Positions 46,210 to 55,861 of a stretch of DNA of 64,000 nucleotides are shown in pieces (within the stretch, counting starts at the first letter, position 1; every line of letters starts with the position of its first letter). Source of the DNA: Roseobacter sp. MH60115 (GTDB lineage Bacteria; Pseudomonadota; Alphaproteobacteria; Rhodobacterales; Rhodobacteraceae); NCBI RefSeq assembly GCF_015644665.1, contig NZ_JADOBQ010000003.1, positions 310,001-374,000 of the forward strand, read 5' to 3'. The notes below the pieces were generated by a model. It saw only the letters and a program-made list of their open reading frames with translations. It did not search any database and was not told the origin of the DNA. A program made the position numbers and the translations under genes.

Positions 46210-46400
46210 ATGGGTCCTTTCATGGATAGTCGATACGAACGTGGTTGCGTGGTGTTTTGCAGGCCATCCGACCACCGTCGTGCCACGCCCCCTACGATGC
46301 AGCCTTTCATATGATGCCTGGAAACGCGATCCGTCCTGACGTCATTGGGTTGTGACCTCTAAGCTTCCGGCACAGTAGCGAGCACCCGGAAAAGCGTCGG

Positions 46401-47813
46401 CTATGTGTTCAGGTCTTTCAGCAAACGCCCGTGCTTTTGCGTGGCCTGCGTCAACGCTCCGAACGTATCAATCCCCTTCCCCTCCAGCAAAGGTAACAGC
46501 TTGACCAACGCGCGCCCCGTCGCTTGCGCATCCCCCAGCGCGGTATGACGCAGATGGGCCGGGATAGTGACCTCCAGACGGTCGCAGAGCACGTCCAGAG
46601 AATGCTCTTCGGTAATGCCAAACACGACCGCAGAGAGCAGCACAGTGTCCAGCACGGGATGGTTCCAGTCGACCCCCATATCCGTCTGGAACCGGCGGAG
46701 CAGGCCGATATCGAAAGGCGCGTTATGGGCAACAAGCACAGCCTCGCGGGCGAAATGGTGAAATCTGCGACCCGCGGTGGCGATATCCGGTGCGTCTGCC
46801 ACATCGGCGTCTGTCACACGATGGATTTTTGTCGAGGCGGGTGGGATCGGACGACCCGGATTGACGTAAGTGTCCAGCACTTCTCCCTCGACGATGCGGC
46901 CGTTCAGCACCCGGACCGCGCCCAGTTGCACGATCGCATCTTTCTCGACGCTGAGCCCGGTCGTCTCCGTATCAAACGGCACAAAACACAAGTCGCGCAG
47001 CGGCGTCTCGGCGATCTCCCGTGTCTCTGATGCATTCATCAGGTCGAAATCGAACACCAGCGGGCGCGGGTGTATCGAGGGGCTTTTCGGGGTTTTCACG
47101 TCCAGGCAAAGCATATGACCGTCGTCCCCCAGGGCCTTCAGCCGGGCGTCGAACCCCCCGTTTCCGCCCGTATCCTGCAGTGTGAACGTCACCTCTCCCG
47201 CCCCTTTGGACAGCCTCTCCATTGCCGCGTTCAGCGGGGTGAGATCGAAGTAATCGGCAAGTGGCGCCTTCAGGCGTGGCGGCGCAATCTGCGTCAGAAC
47301 ATCGGCGGCCTGCGCGTCGTACAGAACAATTTCCCGCGCCGGATTGAGAAGGATCGTTGCAATCGGGATTTCGGTCAGCAAGGCCGTGAGCCGTTCGCTT
47401 TCCGCCTTCAAGCGCTGCGTCTCCTGCGCGACCTGGGCCGCCGTCTGCATGACGGAGGCGTTCATTGTCTCAGACAGCGCGCTTGCCGCGGGCGCCAGAT
47501 CGCCAAGGTAGCGCGCAGCATCCCTGTCCACGGCACTATCCACACCGGAGTGGGCGCGCAGACGTAAATCGGCGGAGAGGCGCGTGATGGGTTTGGCCAT
47601 ATTCTCATCAAAGAGCAGCCAGATGCCGAGCGCGAACCCGGTGTTCAGAAAGGCAAAGGCGATAAAGGCGGTGATGAAGGGACCGGCGGGCAGGCCAGCT
47701 TCGCCTCTGGACCAGCCAAAGGCCAGTGCGCCTGCCGCCAGCGCCGCGCTCGCGAAGGCTACGAGGCAGAAGAAGAGAAAGACGCGCAGGCGGAGGGAAA
47801 GGGTGGTGAGCAT
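46401..47813 (-). CDS. Membrane-anchored 3'-5' exonuclease of the DnaQ/DEDDh type
   Basis: About 470 residues. Two membrane helices (about 11-34 and 47-68), a HAMP-like/coiled region and a PAS-like stretch (about 145-195) precede a complete exonuclease domain: Exo I FDTETTGL (280-287), Exo II HNAPFD (363-368), Exo III with H423 and D428. It resembles the epsilon-like exonucleases found next to acetate permease genes in Vibrio and Pseudomonas. ATG 47813 is chosen; a GTG at 47825 would overlap the upstream gene. Joining a sensor-like membrane module to a nuclease is unusual. Confidence 0.85.
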   Translation of the reverse strand: MLTTLSLRLRVFLFFCLVAFASAALAAGALAFGWSRGEAGLPAGPFITAFIAFAFLNTGFALGIWLLFDENMAKPITRLSADLRLRAHSGVDSAVDRDAARYLGDLAPAASALSETMNASVMQTAAQVAQETQRLKAESERLTALLTEIPIATILLNPAREIVLYDAQAADVLTQIAPPRLKAPLADYFDLTPLNAAMERLSKGAGEVTFTLQDTGGNGGFDARLKALGDDGHMLCLDVKTPKSPSIHPRPLVFDFDLMNASETREIAETPLRDLCFVPFDTETTGLSVEKDAIVQLGAVRVLNGRIVEGEVLDTYVNPGRPIPPASTKIHRVTDADVADAPDIATAGRRFHHFAREAVLVAHNAPFDIGLLRRFQTDMGVDWNHPVLDTVLLSAVVFGITEEHSLDVLCDRLEVTIPAHLRHTALGDAQATGRALVKLLPLLEGKGIDTFGALTQATQKHGRLLKDLNT

Positions 47814-47814
47814 A

Positions 47815-48333
47815 TCAAGTCTCACACACCAGTTTCAGGATCGGATCATCCGCAGGCACGGCTTGCCAATCGGCATCAGCTACGGTGCCATCTGCGGCGA
47901 AATCGGCCCCATCAATCAGCAGGGCGGATTGCGATTGACCACAGTCAAACAGCATCGGCGCCTGATTGACCGGCGACCACCGCCCGAAGAAATAGATATC
48001 CGCAAGCCGCTGATCGGGCAGGTTCGGATGTTTGCGCGCCGTGCCCGTATCGACAGCGGCAAAGCGTTTCGTATAGGGCCAGACCTGCGTCCACGGGCGC
48101 AGCCAGCCCTGTTCCTCGACCGTCATGGCGATCTGAACGCCGCCGGGCAGGCGCTCTGCCGTACGTCCAAACCAGGTATATTCGTTCGAGATGGTCATGC
48201 CGATCATGCCCGCGCCTGCCGCCACCGGCATCACCCACTTCGGCAGACGGCGACCCGTCATGATATTGAGCAGCATGGCAAGGCCAGCACAGGCGATCCC
48301 GGCGAAGATGGTGGCGATGAGTTCGACAAACAT
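47815..48333 (-). CDS. Hypothetical membrane-associated protein in the acetate cluster
   Basis: A 172-residue protein with two hydrophobic N-terminal segments (about 3-24 and 30-48) and a soluble remainder containing ADIYFFGRWSPVNQ and a single cysteine. I do not recognise the family. It starts four bases after the DUF294 gene and touches the exonuclease gene, so it belongs to the operon. Confidence 0.75.
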   Translation of the reverse strand: MFVELIATIFAGIACAGLAMLLNIMTGRRLPKWVMPVAAGAGMIGMTISNEYTWFGRTAERLPGGVQIAMTVEEQGWLRPWTQVWPYTKRFAAVDTGTARKHPNLPDQRLADIYFFGRWSPVNQAPMLFDCGQSQSALLIDGADFAADGTVADADWQAVPADDPILKLVCET

Positions 48334-48337
48334 GGGC

Positions 48338-50158
48338 CTATCCTAACGCGCCTTTGCCCGATCCCACAGCAGATTGCATCGTTTTCACGACCACAAAAGC
48401 GTCACGCAGGTGGCTGCGCTCGAAATCCGAGAGCGTTGCGGGATCGAGATAGTTGTTGGGCTTGGCCCCGGCCTTGACCTGTGCCGCCTGATGCTCCAGC
48501 CGCGTCATGGCGATCAGGTCATAAGCGCTGAGCAGGTCGGCACCGCCGGCGGGCGAGAGCACGCCCGCCTTCTGCGCGGCCTCCAGCCGGGCGCGGGTGT
48601 TCACCGGGCTGAGCTGGCCTTGCAGCGTGTAGACACGGCCCAAATCGACCACCGGCACCACGCCGTTGTGTTTGAGATCAAGCCGGTTGCGGTGCTCGCC
48701 CGAGCGGATGGTTGCCAGCCCGCGCAGCAGACCCAGCGGTGGCTGATGCTTGAGTGAGTTTGAGATCATATGCGCGGTGAAGATCGAGTTCTTCGACGCC
48801 TCTGCCAAGGTCTTCTGCTGCAGATCGTCGAAGAGGCTACGGTCACCCCCGATCGGGCGCAGGTCGAACATCACAGAGGCCAGCATCTGCGCTTCGGGGT
48901 TCGGTGTCGCGATCCAGCCCCGGAAATACTCTTGCCACACGCGCAACGGCTGGCACCAACGCGGGTTGGTCGCCATCATATCGCCAGGGCAGTAGAAATA
49001 GCCGCAGGTGTCGAGCCCGTCGCTGACGTATTTCGCGAGGGCTGCAAAATAGGGCATCTGCGCCTCAGTCACATCGTCAGACAAGATCAGGCAATTGTCC
49101 TGATCGGAGACACCCGTTTGTTCCTGCCGCCCCTGACTGCCGCAGGCGAGCCAGAGGTAGGGCACGGGCGGCGGGCCAAGTTCAGCTTCGGCAAGCGCGA
49201 GTAAGCGCCGGGTTGCGGTGTCGGCGATGTCGGTGATGAGGCGGGTGACCACCTCATGCCGGTTGCCCGCCTCGACCAGCTGCACCAACAGATCCGGGAT
49301 CTGCGCCGTGACGCGGGCCATTTCACCCGCGTCTGCAGCCTTGGCCACGCGCCCAACCAGATCAGCCGACGACATCGCCTGCGCGCGGGTGAGATCGGTC
49401 TGTGTGACGATGCCGACAAGGTCCGATCCCTCGACGATGGGCACATGGCCAATGCCGCGCTCGACCATCAGGTGCAGCACGTCGGTGACCAGCGCGGTAG
49501 GTCTGAGGGTGAGGGGGTGTTCCGTCATGATCGTGGACAAAGGCGCACCAGCGTCATGCCCTTCTGCCACCACGCGCCCGGTCATATCGCGCAGGGTGAC
49601 AATACCGCGAAACCCCTGCGCTTCGCTGACACAGATCGAGGAAATGCGCTTGGCGTGCATCTGGGCTGCGGCGTCGCGGATCGGCGTTTCGGGCGCGCAG
49701 GTCATCGGATCGCGGGTCATCAACTGCCCCACCGGCAGCGTTGTGAGGTCTTTTTGATCGGAGCGCGGCGGACGGCGGCGATCAAAGAACTTGGCCACCG
49801 GCGCATGGGCGTCGATCAGCGCGAAAAACGTATCCGCTGGCACCGCGATCAACGTGCAGTCTCGCGTCACGGTGGCGGTACGGCTGGCCGCTTCATCCCG
49901 CAGCAGCGCGCGTTCCCCGAAGGAATTCCGCGGGCCGAGGATCGAGATTTGCACATCCGTCTCATCGGTGATTTCGACCTCTCCGCCCGCGATGATGTAG
50001 AGGTTTTCCGCCGTGTCCCCGACCACAAAAACCGTCTCGCCGGGGGCATAGTCGGTTGCCGTGCAGAGCTGCGCTAGCGTGTCGAGATCAGCGTCTGACA
50101 GGCTGTCATACGGGTGCACAGAGGCAAGGAACTGTCGCAGATGGGCCGGAAGGGGCAT
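48338..50158 (-). CDS. cNMP-binding, CBS and DUF294 nucleotidyltransferase-like protein
   Basis: A 606-residue cytoplasmic regulator. Domains: cyclic-nucleotide-binding fold (about 12-125, with GDTAENLYIIAGGEVEI and FGERALLRDEAASRTATV), two CBS motifs (about 143-265), a DUF294 nucleotidyltransferase-like domain with GSQGR (340-344) and the metal pair D352/D354 in SDQDN, and the DUF294 C-terminal helical domain. It resembles GlnD-type regulators in its catalytic layout. Found beside VC_2705-type symporters in many proteobacteria, so it may modify or tune acetate uptake. AGAGG seven bases before the ATG is the ribosome binding site. Confidence 0.88.
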   Translation of the reverse strand: MPLPAHLRQFLASVHPYDSLSDADLDTLAQLCTATDYAPGETVFVVGDTAENLYIIAGGEVEITDETDVQISILGPRNSFGERALLRDEAASRTATVTRDCTLIAVPADTFFALIDAHAPVAKFFDRRRPPRSDQKDLTTLPVGQLMTRDPMTCAPETPIRDAAAQMHAKRISSICVSEAQGFRGIVTLRDMTGRVVAEGHDAGAPLSTIMTEHPLTLRPTALVTDVLHLMVERGIGHVPIVEGSDLVGIVTQTDLTRAQAMSSADLVGRVAKAADAGEMARVTAQIPDLLVQLVEAGNRHEVVTRLITDIADTATRRLLALAEAELGPPPVPYLWLACGSQGRQEQTGVSDQDNCLILSDDVTEAQMPYFAALAKYVSDGLDTCGYFYCPGDMMATNPRWCQPLRVWQEYFRGWIATPNPEAQMLASVMFDLRPIGGDRSLFDDLQQKTLAEASKNSIFTAHMISNSLKHQPPLGLLRGLATIRSGEHRNRLDLKHNGVVPVVDLGRVYTLQGQLSPVNTRARLEAAQKAGVLSPAGGADLLSAYDLIAMTRLEHQAAQVKAGAKPNNYLDPATLSDFERSHLRDAFVVVKTMQSAVGSGKGALG

Positions 50159-50181
50159 GGGTTAGCCTCTGGAAGCGGGAT

Positions 50182-50210
50182 GTCCTGCCCGAGGGAGGAT
50201 CGGGCAGGAC
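50182..50210 (-). other. Stem-loop with UCCUCCC loop in the DUF294 leader
   Basis: GTCCTGCCCGA and TCGGGCAGGAC are perfect eleven-base arms. In the transcribed sense the seven-base loop is TCCTCCC, seven of the eight bases of the CcsR motif. It lies 24 bases upstream of the DUF294 start codon and downstream of the symporter gene. Confidence 0.7.
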
Positions 50211-50230
50211 GGGCCTGATATGGGAGGCAC

Positions 50231-50248
50231 CGCCACCCATGGGTGGCG
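50231..50248 (-). repeat. Perfect 18-base palindrome after the symporter gene
   Basis: CGCCACCCATGGGTGGCG is fully self-complementary and lies 14 bases after the symporter stop. No T tract follows. It could be a 3'-end stabilising stem or a protein-binding site. Confidence 0.6.
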
Positions 50249-50261
50249 ATGTCAGGCGTCT

Positions 50262-52046
50262 TTAGTGACCTTCGACGGACACGCCGGCACCGCGCGGGAT
50301 GCGCACGCTTTCGACGAGGTCCTTGATCTCCTGCGGGGTCTCCTTGGTCATGCCGGAGACAAAGTAGGCCACCGCGAAGTTGACCGCAGCCCCGATGGCG
50401 CCGAAAGAGGTCGACTTGATCGGGCCCAAGAGCGGGTCGGCATCCGTGAACGAGTTGGTGTCCGGGATGAAGAACCAGCCTTTGTGCAGGAAGATGTAGA
50501 GCAGCGTGACCACGAGGCCTGCGAGCATGCCTGCCACGGCGCCTGCATTGTTGATGCGGGTCGAGAAGATCCCCATCATCAGCGCCGGGAAGATCGAGGC
50601 TGCCGCGAGACCGAAGGCCAGGGCCACTGTCTGCGCTGCAAATCCTGGTGGATTGAGCCCCAGAAGCACGGCCACCACGATCGCCGCTGCCATCGAGACC
50701 CGCGCCGCCAAGAGCTCGGATTTCTCTGACATGTTCGGCGTGAGCTGACCTTTCAGCAGGTCATGTGAGACAGCTGAAGAGATCGCCAGCAACAACCCCG
50801 CCGCCGTCGACAGCGCCGCAGCCAAGCCTCCCGCTGCCACAAGGCCGATCACCCAACCGGGCAGGCTTGCGATCTCGGGATTGGCCAGCACCAGGATGTC
50901 GCGGTTGAAGTTGGTCAGCTCATTGCCTTCCCAGCCATTCTCAGCCGCCTTGGCTTGCAGATCGGCGTTCTGATCATTGTAGTACTGAATCTTGCCGTCG
51001 CCGTTCTTGTCTTCCCAGCCCAGCAGGCCGGTCTTCTGCCATGTGGCCATCCAGGCGTAGTCCGGGTCGGTCTCGATCTGCTCGACGCTGACCGCTTCAC
51101 CGCTTGTGCCATTGGGCCACATCAGCTCGGAGATGTTGAGCCGCGCCATCGCACCCACAGCCGGAGCGGTGAGGTAGAGGAGCGCAATGAACACCAACGT
51201 CCAACCCGCCGACCAGCGCGCGTCCGACACTTTCGGCACCGTAAAGAAGCGCATGATCACATGCGGCAGACCCGCCGTGCCGATCATCAGCGACAGCGTG
51301 AAGAGCACCATGTTGATCGTCGATCCATGCGCTGCCGTGTACTCAGCAAAGCCCAGGTCGGTCACGATCTGGTTCAGCTTGACCAGCAGCGGCTCGCCGC
51401 TTTCTGTGCTGCCGAAGAGGCCCAGTGCCGGGATCGGGTTGCCCGTGAGCTGCAGCGAGATGAAGACCGCCGGGATCGTATAGGCAGTGATCAGCACGCA
51501 GTATTGCGCCACCTGCGTATAGGTCACGCCCTTCATGCCGCCAAAGACCGCATAGGCAAAGACCACGCAGGACCCGATGAGCAGCCCCCAGAAGGCATCG
51601 ATCTCAAGGAAGCGGCCAAAGGCGATGCCCACACCCTGCATCTGGCCGATCACGTAAGTGATGGAGGCCACAAGCAGGCAAATCACAGCCACCATCCGCG
51701 CGGTGCTGGAGTAGAACCGGTCGCCGATGAACTCGGACACCGTGAACTTACCGAACTTGCGCAGGTAAGGGGCCAGCAGCAATGCGAGCAGCACATAGCC
51801 ACCGGTCCAGCCCATCAGGAAGGACGAGTTGTCATAGCCGGTGAAGGCGATGAGCCCCGCCATGGAGATGAAGGAGGCGGCAGACATCCAGTCAGCAGCG
51901 GTTGCCATACCGTTGGTGACAGGGTGCACGCCACGACCAGCAGCGTAGAATTCTGATGTGGAGCCCGCGCGGGCCCAGATCGCGATGCCGATGTAGAGCG
52001 CGAAGCTCGCGCCCACAAACAGCAGGTTGAGTGTAAACTGATCCAT
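50262..52046 (-). CDS. Sodium/solute symporter of the VC_2705 type (acetate permease-like)
   Basis: A 594-residue SSS-family transporter with about thirteen membrane helices; ADWMSAASFISMAG and YVIGQMQGVGIAFGRFLEID are typical of the ActP/VC_2705 branch. A hydrophilic insert of about 80 residues (305-385) contains DKNGDGKIQYYND (346-358), an EF-hand-like calcium loop. It forms a pair with the DUF4212 small subunit five bases upstream and lies in a cluster with acs, so acetate or another short carboxylate is the likely substrate. Confidence 0.9.
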   Translation of the reverse strand: MDQFTLNLLFVGASFALYIGIAIWARAGSTSEFYAAGRGVHPVTNGMATAADWMSAASFISMAGLIAFTGYDNSSFLMGWTGGYVLLALLLAPYLRKFGKFTVSEFIGDRFYSSTARMVAVICLLVASITYVIGQMQGVGIAFGRFLEIDAFWGLLIGSCVVFAYAVFGGMKGVTYTQVAQYCVLITAYTIPAVFISLQLTGNPIPALGLFGSTESGEPLLVKLNQIVTDLGFAEYTAAHGSTINMVLFTLSLMIGTAGLPHVIMRFFTVPKVSDARWSAGWTLVFIALLYLTAPAVGAMARLNISELMWPNGTSGEAVSVEQIETDPDYAWMATWQKTGLLGWEDKNGDGKIQYYNDQNADLQAKAAENGWEGNELTNFNRDILVLANPEIASLPGWVIGLVAAGGLAAALSTAAGLLLAISSAVSHDLLKGQLTPNMSEKSELLAARVSMAAAIVVAVLLGLNPPGFAAQTVALAFGLAAASIFPALMMGIFSTRINNAGAVAGMLAGLVVTLLYIFLHKGWFFIPDTNSFTDADPLLGPIKSTSFGAIGAAVNFAVAYFVSGMTKETPQEIKDLVESVRIPRGAGVSVEGH

Positions 52047-52051
52047 TGTGA

Positions 52052-52312
52052 CTATTCCTCGTCCACGCCGTGTTCACGGTCGAGCTTGTTCATGCGCCAG
52101 GCGTAAAAGAAGATCAGGATCAAGAAGACGATGATCGACCCTTGCTGCGCGAACCAAAAGCCCAGGTCGGTGCCGCCCACGGCGATCCCGGCCAATGCCG
52201 GGCGCAGGATGATCCCGAACCCGAATGAGACCAGCGCCCAAATGACGAGGCTGATCAGGATGAGACGCACATTGGCTTGCCAATACGCGTTGGTGTCGTT
52301 TGTTTGGGACAT
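52052..52312 (-). CDS. DUF4212 symporter small subunit
   Basis: An 86-residue protein with two membrane helices (about 14-38 and 52-75), a signature GTDLGFWFAQQGSI between them and a charged tail LDREHGVDEE. The family is the fixed small partner of VC_2705-type symporters. It lies 51 bases after adk and five bases before the symporter gene. Confidence 0.9.
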   Translation of the reverse strand: MSQTNDTNAYWQANVRLILISLVIWALVSFGFGIILRPALAGIAVGGTDLGFWFAQQGSIIVFLILIFFYAWRMNKLDREHGVDEE

Positions 52313-52363
52313 GAAGCCCTCCTCCGTATGGTTCCCTGAGGCCTAGAGGCCTCCCTCAGTTGG

Positions 52364-53053
52364 CTAAGCCGTGGCCGCAGCGACGACGCTGTCGAGCGCT
52401 GTGGCGATCTCCTCAATTGCGCCCATAGCGGGGATGCGCGACAGCGCGCCTTGGCCGGCGTAGTAGTCGATGAGCGGTGCGGTCTGTGCATGATAGGCAG
52501 CTAGGCGCTGTGCTACCGTTTCGGCGTTGTCATCCGCGCGGCGCTTCATCTCGGTGCCGCCACACATGTCACAGACACCGGGTTTGATCGTGGGCTTGAA
52601 GGTATCGTGATACCCTTCGCCGCAGCTGCCACATGTGAAGCGGCCCGAGATGCGCAGGACCATTGCGTCATCATCCACCTCAAGGCTGATGGCCACGTTG
52701 ATCCGCTGCCCGGTGGCCCGCAACAGCACGTCCAGCGCTTCGGCCTGCACTGTCGTGCGCGGAAAGCCGTCGAGGATGACGCCCTTTGCACAATCCGCAT
52801 CACCCAGCCTGTCGCGCAGGATGGCAATGACAATCTCGTCGCTGACCAGATCGCCTGCTTCCATCACCGCCTTGGCGCGTTGGCCCGCTTCTGTGCCCGC
52901 AGCCACCGCTGCGCGCAGCAGGTCTCCCGTGGAGAGCTGCACAAACCCGTGGTTTTCTTCCAGCTTGCGCGCCTGCGTGCCCTTGCCCGCGCCGGGAGGC
53001 CCAAGCAGAATCAGGACGGGAGCTGTGACGGGGATTTTGGAGCCGTCCATCAT
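52364..53053 (-). CDS. adk: Adenylate kinase with zinc-type LID
   Basis: A 229-residue long-form adenylate kinase. The P-loop GPPGAGKG is at 18-25, [10 protein letters not shown] and GFPRT are intact, and the LID carries four cysteines (141, 144, 161, 164) for a structural zinc. Its start overlaps the acs stop as ATGA. Acs releases AMP and pyrophosphate, so a coupled Adk would return AMP to ADP. The ribosomal-protein-linked adk usual in this group is not in this window, so this may be a second copy. Confidence 0.94.
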   Translation of the reverse strand: MMDGSKIPVTAPVLILLGPPGAGKGTQARKLEENHGFVQLSTGDLLRAAVAAGTEAGQRAKAVMEAGDLVSDEIVIAILRDRLGDADCAKGVILDGFPRTTVQAEALDVLLRATGQRINVAISLEVDDDAMVLRISGRFTCGSCGEGYHDTFKPTIKPGVCDMCGGTEMKRRADDNAETVAQRLAAYHAQTAPLIDYYAGQGALSRIPAMGAIEEIATALDSVVAAATA

Positions 53054-55020
53054 GCGTCCCCCCGGTTCATGCGGTTTTCGATGAGATCATCGACCACGGA
53101 GGGGTCCGCCAGTGTCGAGGTGTCGCCAAGCGCCCCGAAATCATCCTCGGCAATCTTGCGCAGGATGCGCCGCATGATCTTGCCGGAGCGTGTCTTGGGC
53201 AGGCCCGGCGCCCATTGAATGAGATCCGGTTTGGCGATGGGGCCGATTTCCGTACGGACCCAGGTTTCCAGCTCCTTGCGCAACGCATCGGAGGGCTCTT
53301 CGCCGTTCATCAGGGTCACATAGGCATAGATGCCCTGACCCTTGACCTCATGCGGGTAGCCGACCACGGCGCTTTCAGCGACCTTTGCATGGGCCACAAG
53401 CGCGCTCTCGACCTCCGCCGTGCCCATCCGGTGACCAGAGACGTTGATCACGTCATCGACGCGCCCCGTGATCCAATAGTCACCGTCTTCATCGCGCCGA
53501 CAGCCATCGCCGGAGAAGTAATAGCCTTTGTAATCAGAGAAGTAGGTCTTCTCGAACCGCGCATGATCGCCCCAGACGGTGCGCATCTGACCGGGCCAGC
53601 TGTCGGCCATGCAGAGCACGCCTTCGACGCCATTGCCCTCAATCACCTCGCCGGAGGTCGGCTCCAGCACCACAGGCTGCACACCAAAGAAGGGTTGCTG
53701 GGCAGCACCCGGTTTCAGCTCGGTGCAAGGCAGCGGGGTCAGCATGTGCCCGCCTGTCTCGGTCTGCCAGAAAGTGTCGACGATGGGGCATTTGCCCTTG
53801 CCGACAACCTCGTTGTACCAGTTCCACGCTTCGGGGTTGATCGGCTCACCTACCGAGCCCAGCAGACGCAGGCTCGACAGGTCATGCTTCTCAACCCACT
53901 CCTTGCCCGCACCCATTAGGGCGCGGATCGCGGTGGGGGCGGTGTAGAACTGGTTGACCTTGTGCTTGGCGCAGACCTCCCAGAAGCGGCCCGCATCAGG
54001 ATAGGTGGGCACGCCTTCTAACATGATCGTCGTGGCGCCATTGGCCAGCGGGCCATAGACGATATAGCTGTGGCCGGTCACCCAGCCCACATCCGCCGTG
54101 CACCAGAAGACATCGCCGTCGTGGTAATCGAAGGTGATTTCATGTGTCATCGCGGCATAGACCAGATAGCCGCCCGAACTGTGCACCACACCCTTGGGCT
54201 GGCCCGTTGAGCCGGAGGTGTAGAGGATAAACAGCGGGTCTTCCGCGTTCATCTCAACCGGCGCGCAATCGGCCGAGGCCGCAGCCATCAATGCGGTGCA
54301 ATCGTAGTCGCGATCTGTCCATGTGGTCTGTCCACCGGTGCGTTTGACCACGAGACACTTCACATCGTCGTTGCAGTGCAGCAGGGCCGTGTCTGTGTTC
54401 GACTTCAACGGTGTTTCGCGCCCGCCGCGGGGGGCGTAATCCGCGGTGATGACGACTTTCGCGTCACAGCCGTTGATCCGCGCGCCCAGCGCGTCCGGGG
54501 AGAAACCGGCAAAGACAATGGAATGGATGGCCCCGATCCGCGCGCAGGCGAGCATGGCATAGGCCGCCTCCGGGATCATGGGCAGGTAGATCACCACCCG
54601 GTCGCCTTTTGCGACGCCCAGCTCCCGCAGCACATTGGCCATTTTGCTGACAGAGCGGTGCAGGTCGTTGTAGGTGATGTGCTGAGCCGCTTCCTTCGCC
54701 GGATCATCCGGCTCCCAGATGATGGCGGTCTGGTCGCCGCGCGCCTCAAGGTGGCGGTCGATACAATTGGCCGAGACGTTCAGCGTGCCATCTTCGAACC
54801 AGCGAATGTCAATGTTGCCGGGCGCAAAGGACGTGTTCTTGACCTTGGTGAAGGGCTTGATCCAGTCGATCCGTTGACCTTCCTGCGCCCAAAAGGCGTC
54901 GGGGTCCTGCACGGATGCGTTGTATCTCCGCGTGTAGTCATCTGCGGTCACATGCGGGCGGTTTGGCGCCGCGCCGGTGGCCGCCACATCAGCTGGCGCC
55001 AGCAGTTCGTCCGTTGTCAT
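53050..55020 (-). CDS. acs: Acetyl-CoA synthetase
   Basis: A 656-residue AMP-forming ligase converting acetate to acetyl-CoA through acetyl-AMP. Motifs: [13 protein letters not shown] (nucleotide loop), [35 protein letters not shown], and [11 protein letters not shown] with the regulatory acetylatable lysine at about 614. ATG 55020 is chosen because GAGGAGG lies six bases upstream; the longer frame is not needed. It is the first gene of the acetate operon. Confidence 0.97.
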   Translation of the reverse strand: MTTDELLAPADVAATGAAPNRPHVTADDYTRRYNASVQDPDAFWAQEGQRIDWIKPFTKVKNTSFAPGNIDIRWFEDGTLNVSANCIDRHLEARGDQTAIIWEPDDPAKEAAQHITYNDLHRSVSKMANVLRELGVAKGDRVVIYLPMIPEAAYAMLACARIGAIHSIVFAGFSPDALGARINGCDAKVVITADYAPRGGRETPLKSNTDTALLHCNDDVKCLVVKRTGGQTTWTDRDYDCTALMAAASADCAPVEMNAEDPLFILYTSGSTGQPKGVVHSSGGYLVYAAMTHEITFDYHDGDVFWCTADVGWVTGHSYIVYGPLANGATTIMLEGVPTYPDAGRFWEVCAKHKVNQFYTAPTAIRALMGAGKEWVEKHDLSSLRLLGSVGEPINPEAWNWYNEVVGKGKCPIVDTFWQTETGGHMLTPLPCTELKPGAAQQPFFGVQPVVLEPTSGEVIEGNGVEGVLCMADSWPGQMRTVWGDHARFEKTYFSDYKGYYFSGDGCRRDEDGDYWITGRVDDVINVSGHRMGTAEVESALVAHAKVAESAVVGYPHEVKGQGIYAYVTLMNGEEPSDALRKELETWVRTEIGPIAKPDLIQWAPGLPKTRSGKIMRRILRKIAEDDFGALGDTSTLADPSVVDDLIENRMNRGDA

Positions 55021-55861
55021 TGGTATCCTCCTCGTGCTGCGCCGCGATAGATCCCAACCATCGGGGATATTGGCGCTTGCCGTCAGAGCATACTCAAACT
55101 TGTAAACAGGACACACTGATTGTTGGTTTTATTGGGATTTTTTGTAAAGTTTTTTTCGACAGGGTGGAGTATCTGTAAATTTTTTCTCAGGTAAAAGGAT
55201 TTGTTAATGATTTCTTTGGTCTATCATTTCCAATTCAGCCAATCCATCTTTCGCAGATGTATGCAAATGTATACGATTTAGGAGCGGCTCTGACTTTTGG
55301 CCTGCGACATATTGTCAATCCAAGCAAAAATTCCCGTTTTTCGCGAATCGCTAGACGCCTTACGACATGGAAATCGGATAGCTCTGGGCGCTCCCGGTGT
55401 ATGTGACTCACTCCGGATTGAGCTCGCCACGCATGCAAAGGTCGCACATCGATGCTCAGGTTCCATTCGCCAAGATCATTCAGCATGGCATCGGCTTCAC
55501 GGATACCGACGCGATAGTCGCACCTTTCAAGATTGGCTAGCGGAGCTGCGCCTTTAGGAGCCTGGGAAGAAGTTCTTGCGCAAGAACCATCAAGCAGCGA
55601 CCCCTAAGGTACGGGCTCTGTGTCTCCCCCCACACGCCTTCACTGGTCAATTGCAGGACCACCCTCCGATGGCAGAGAGCGGGACAGGTCTGCAACGCCT
55701 CTTGGTGAGGAAAAATCCGGATCACGTGTCTCTTGCGCCAATGACCGCCCTCTCTTCAATTGTCTTCGGAGCATTCACGCGACCAGGAGTTTCCCTTGGA
55801 TACGTCGCGCCCTTGGCAATTGTGATCCTGTGGGACCATCACCGGGAGAAATACACATCAG
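55021..55861. other. Unassigned 840-base gap upstream of acs
   Basis: The first 250 bases are AT-rich with T runs (for example near 55130-55160) and should hold the acs promoter. Further out only short frames exist. One minus-strand frame is open for about 120 codons (about 55606 to 55235) with a late ATG at 55486 and includes NLERCDYRVGIREADAML; I cannot assign it to a family. It may be a decayed gene. No repeat ends or RNA gene were seen. Confidence 0.35.
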
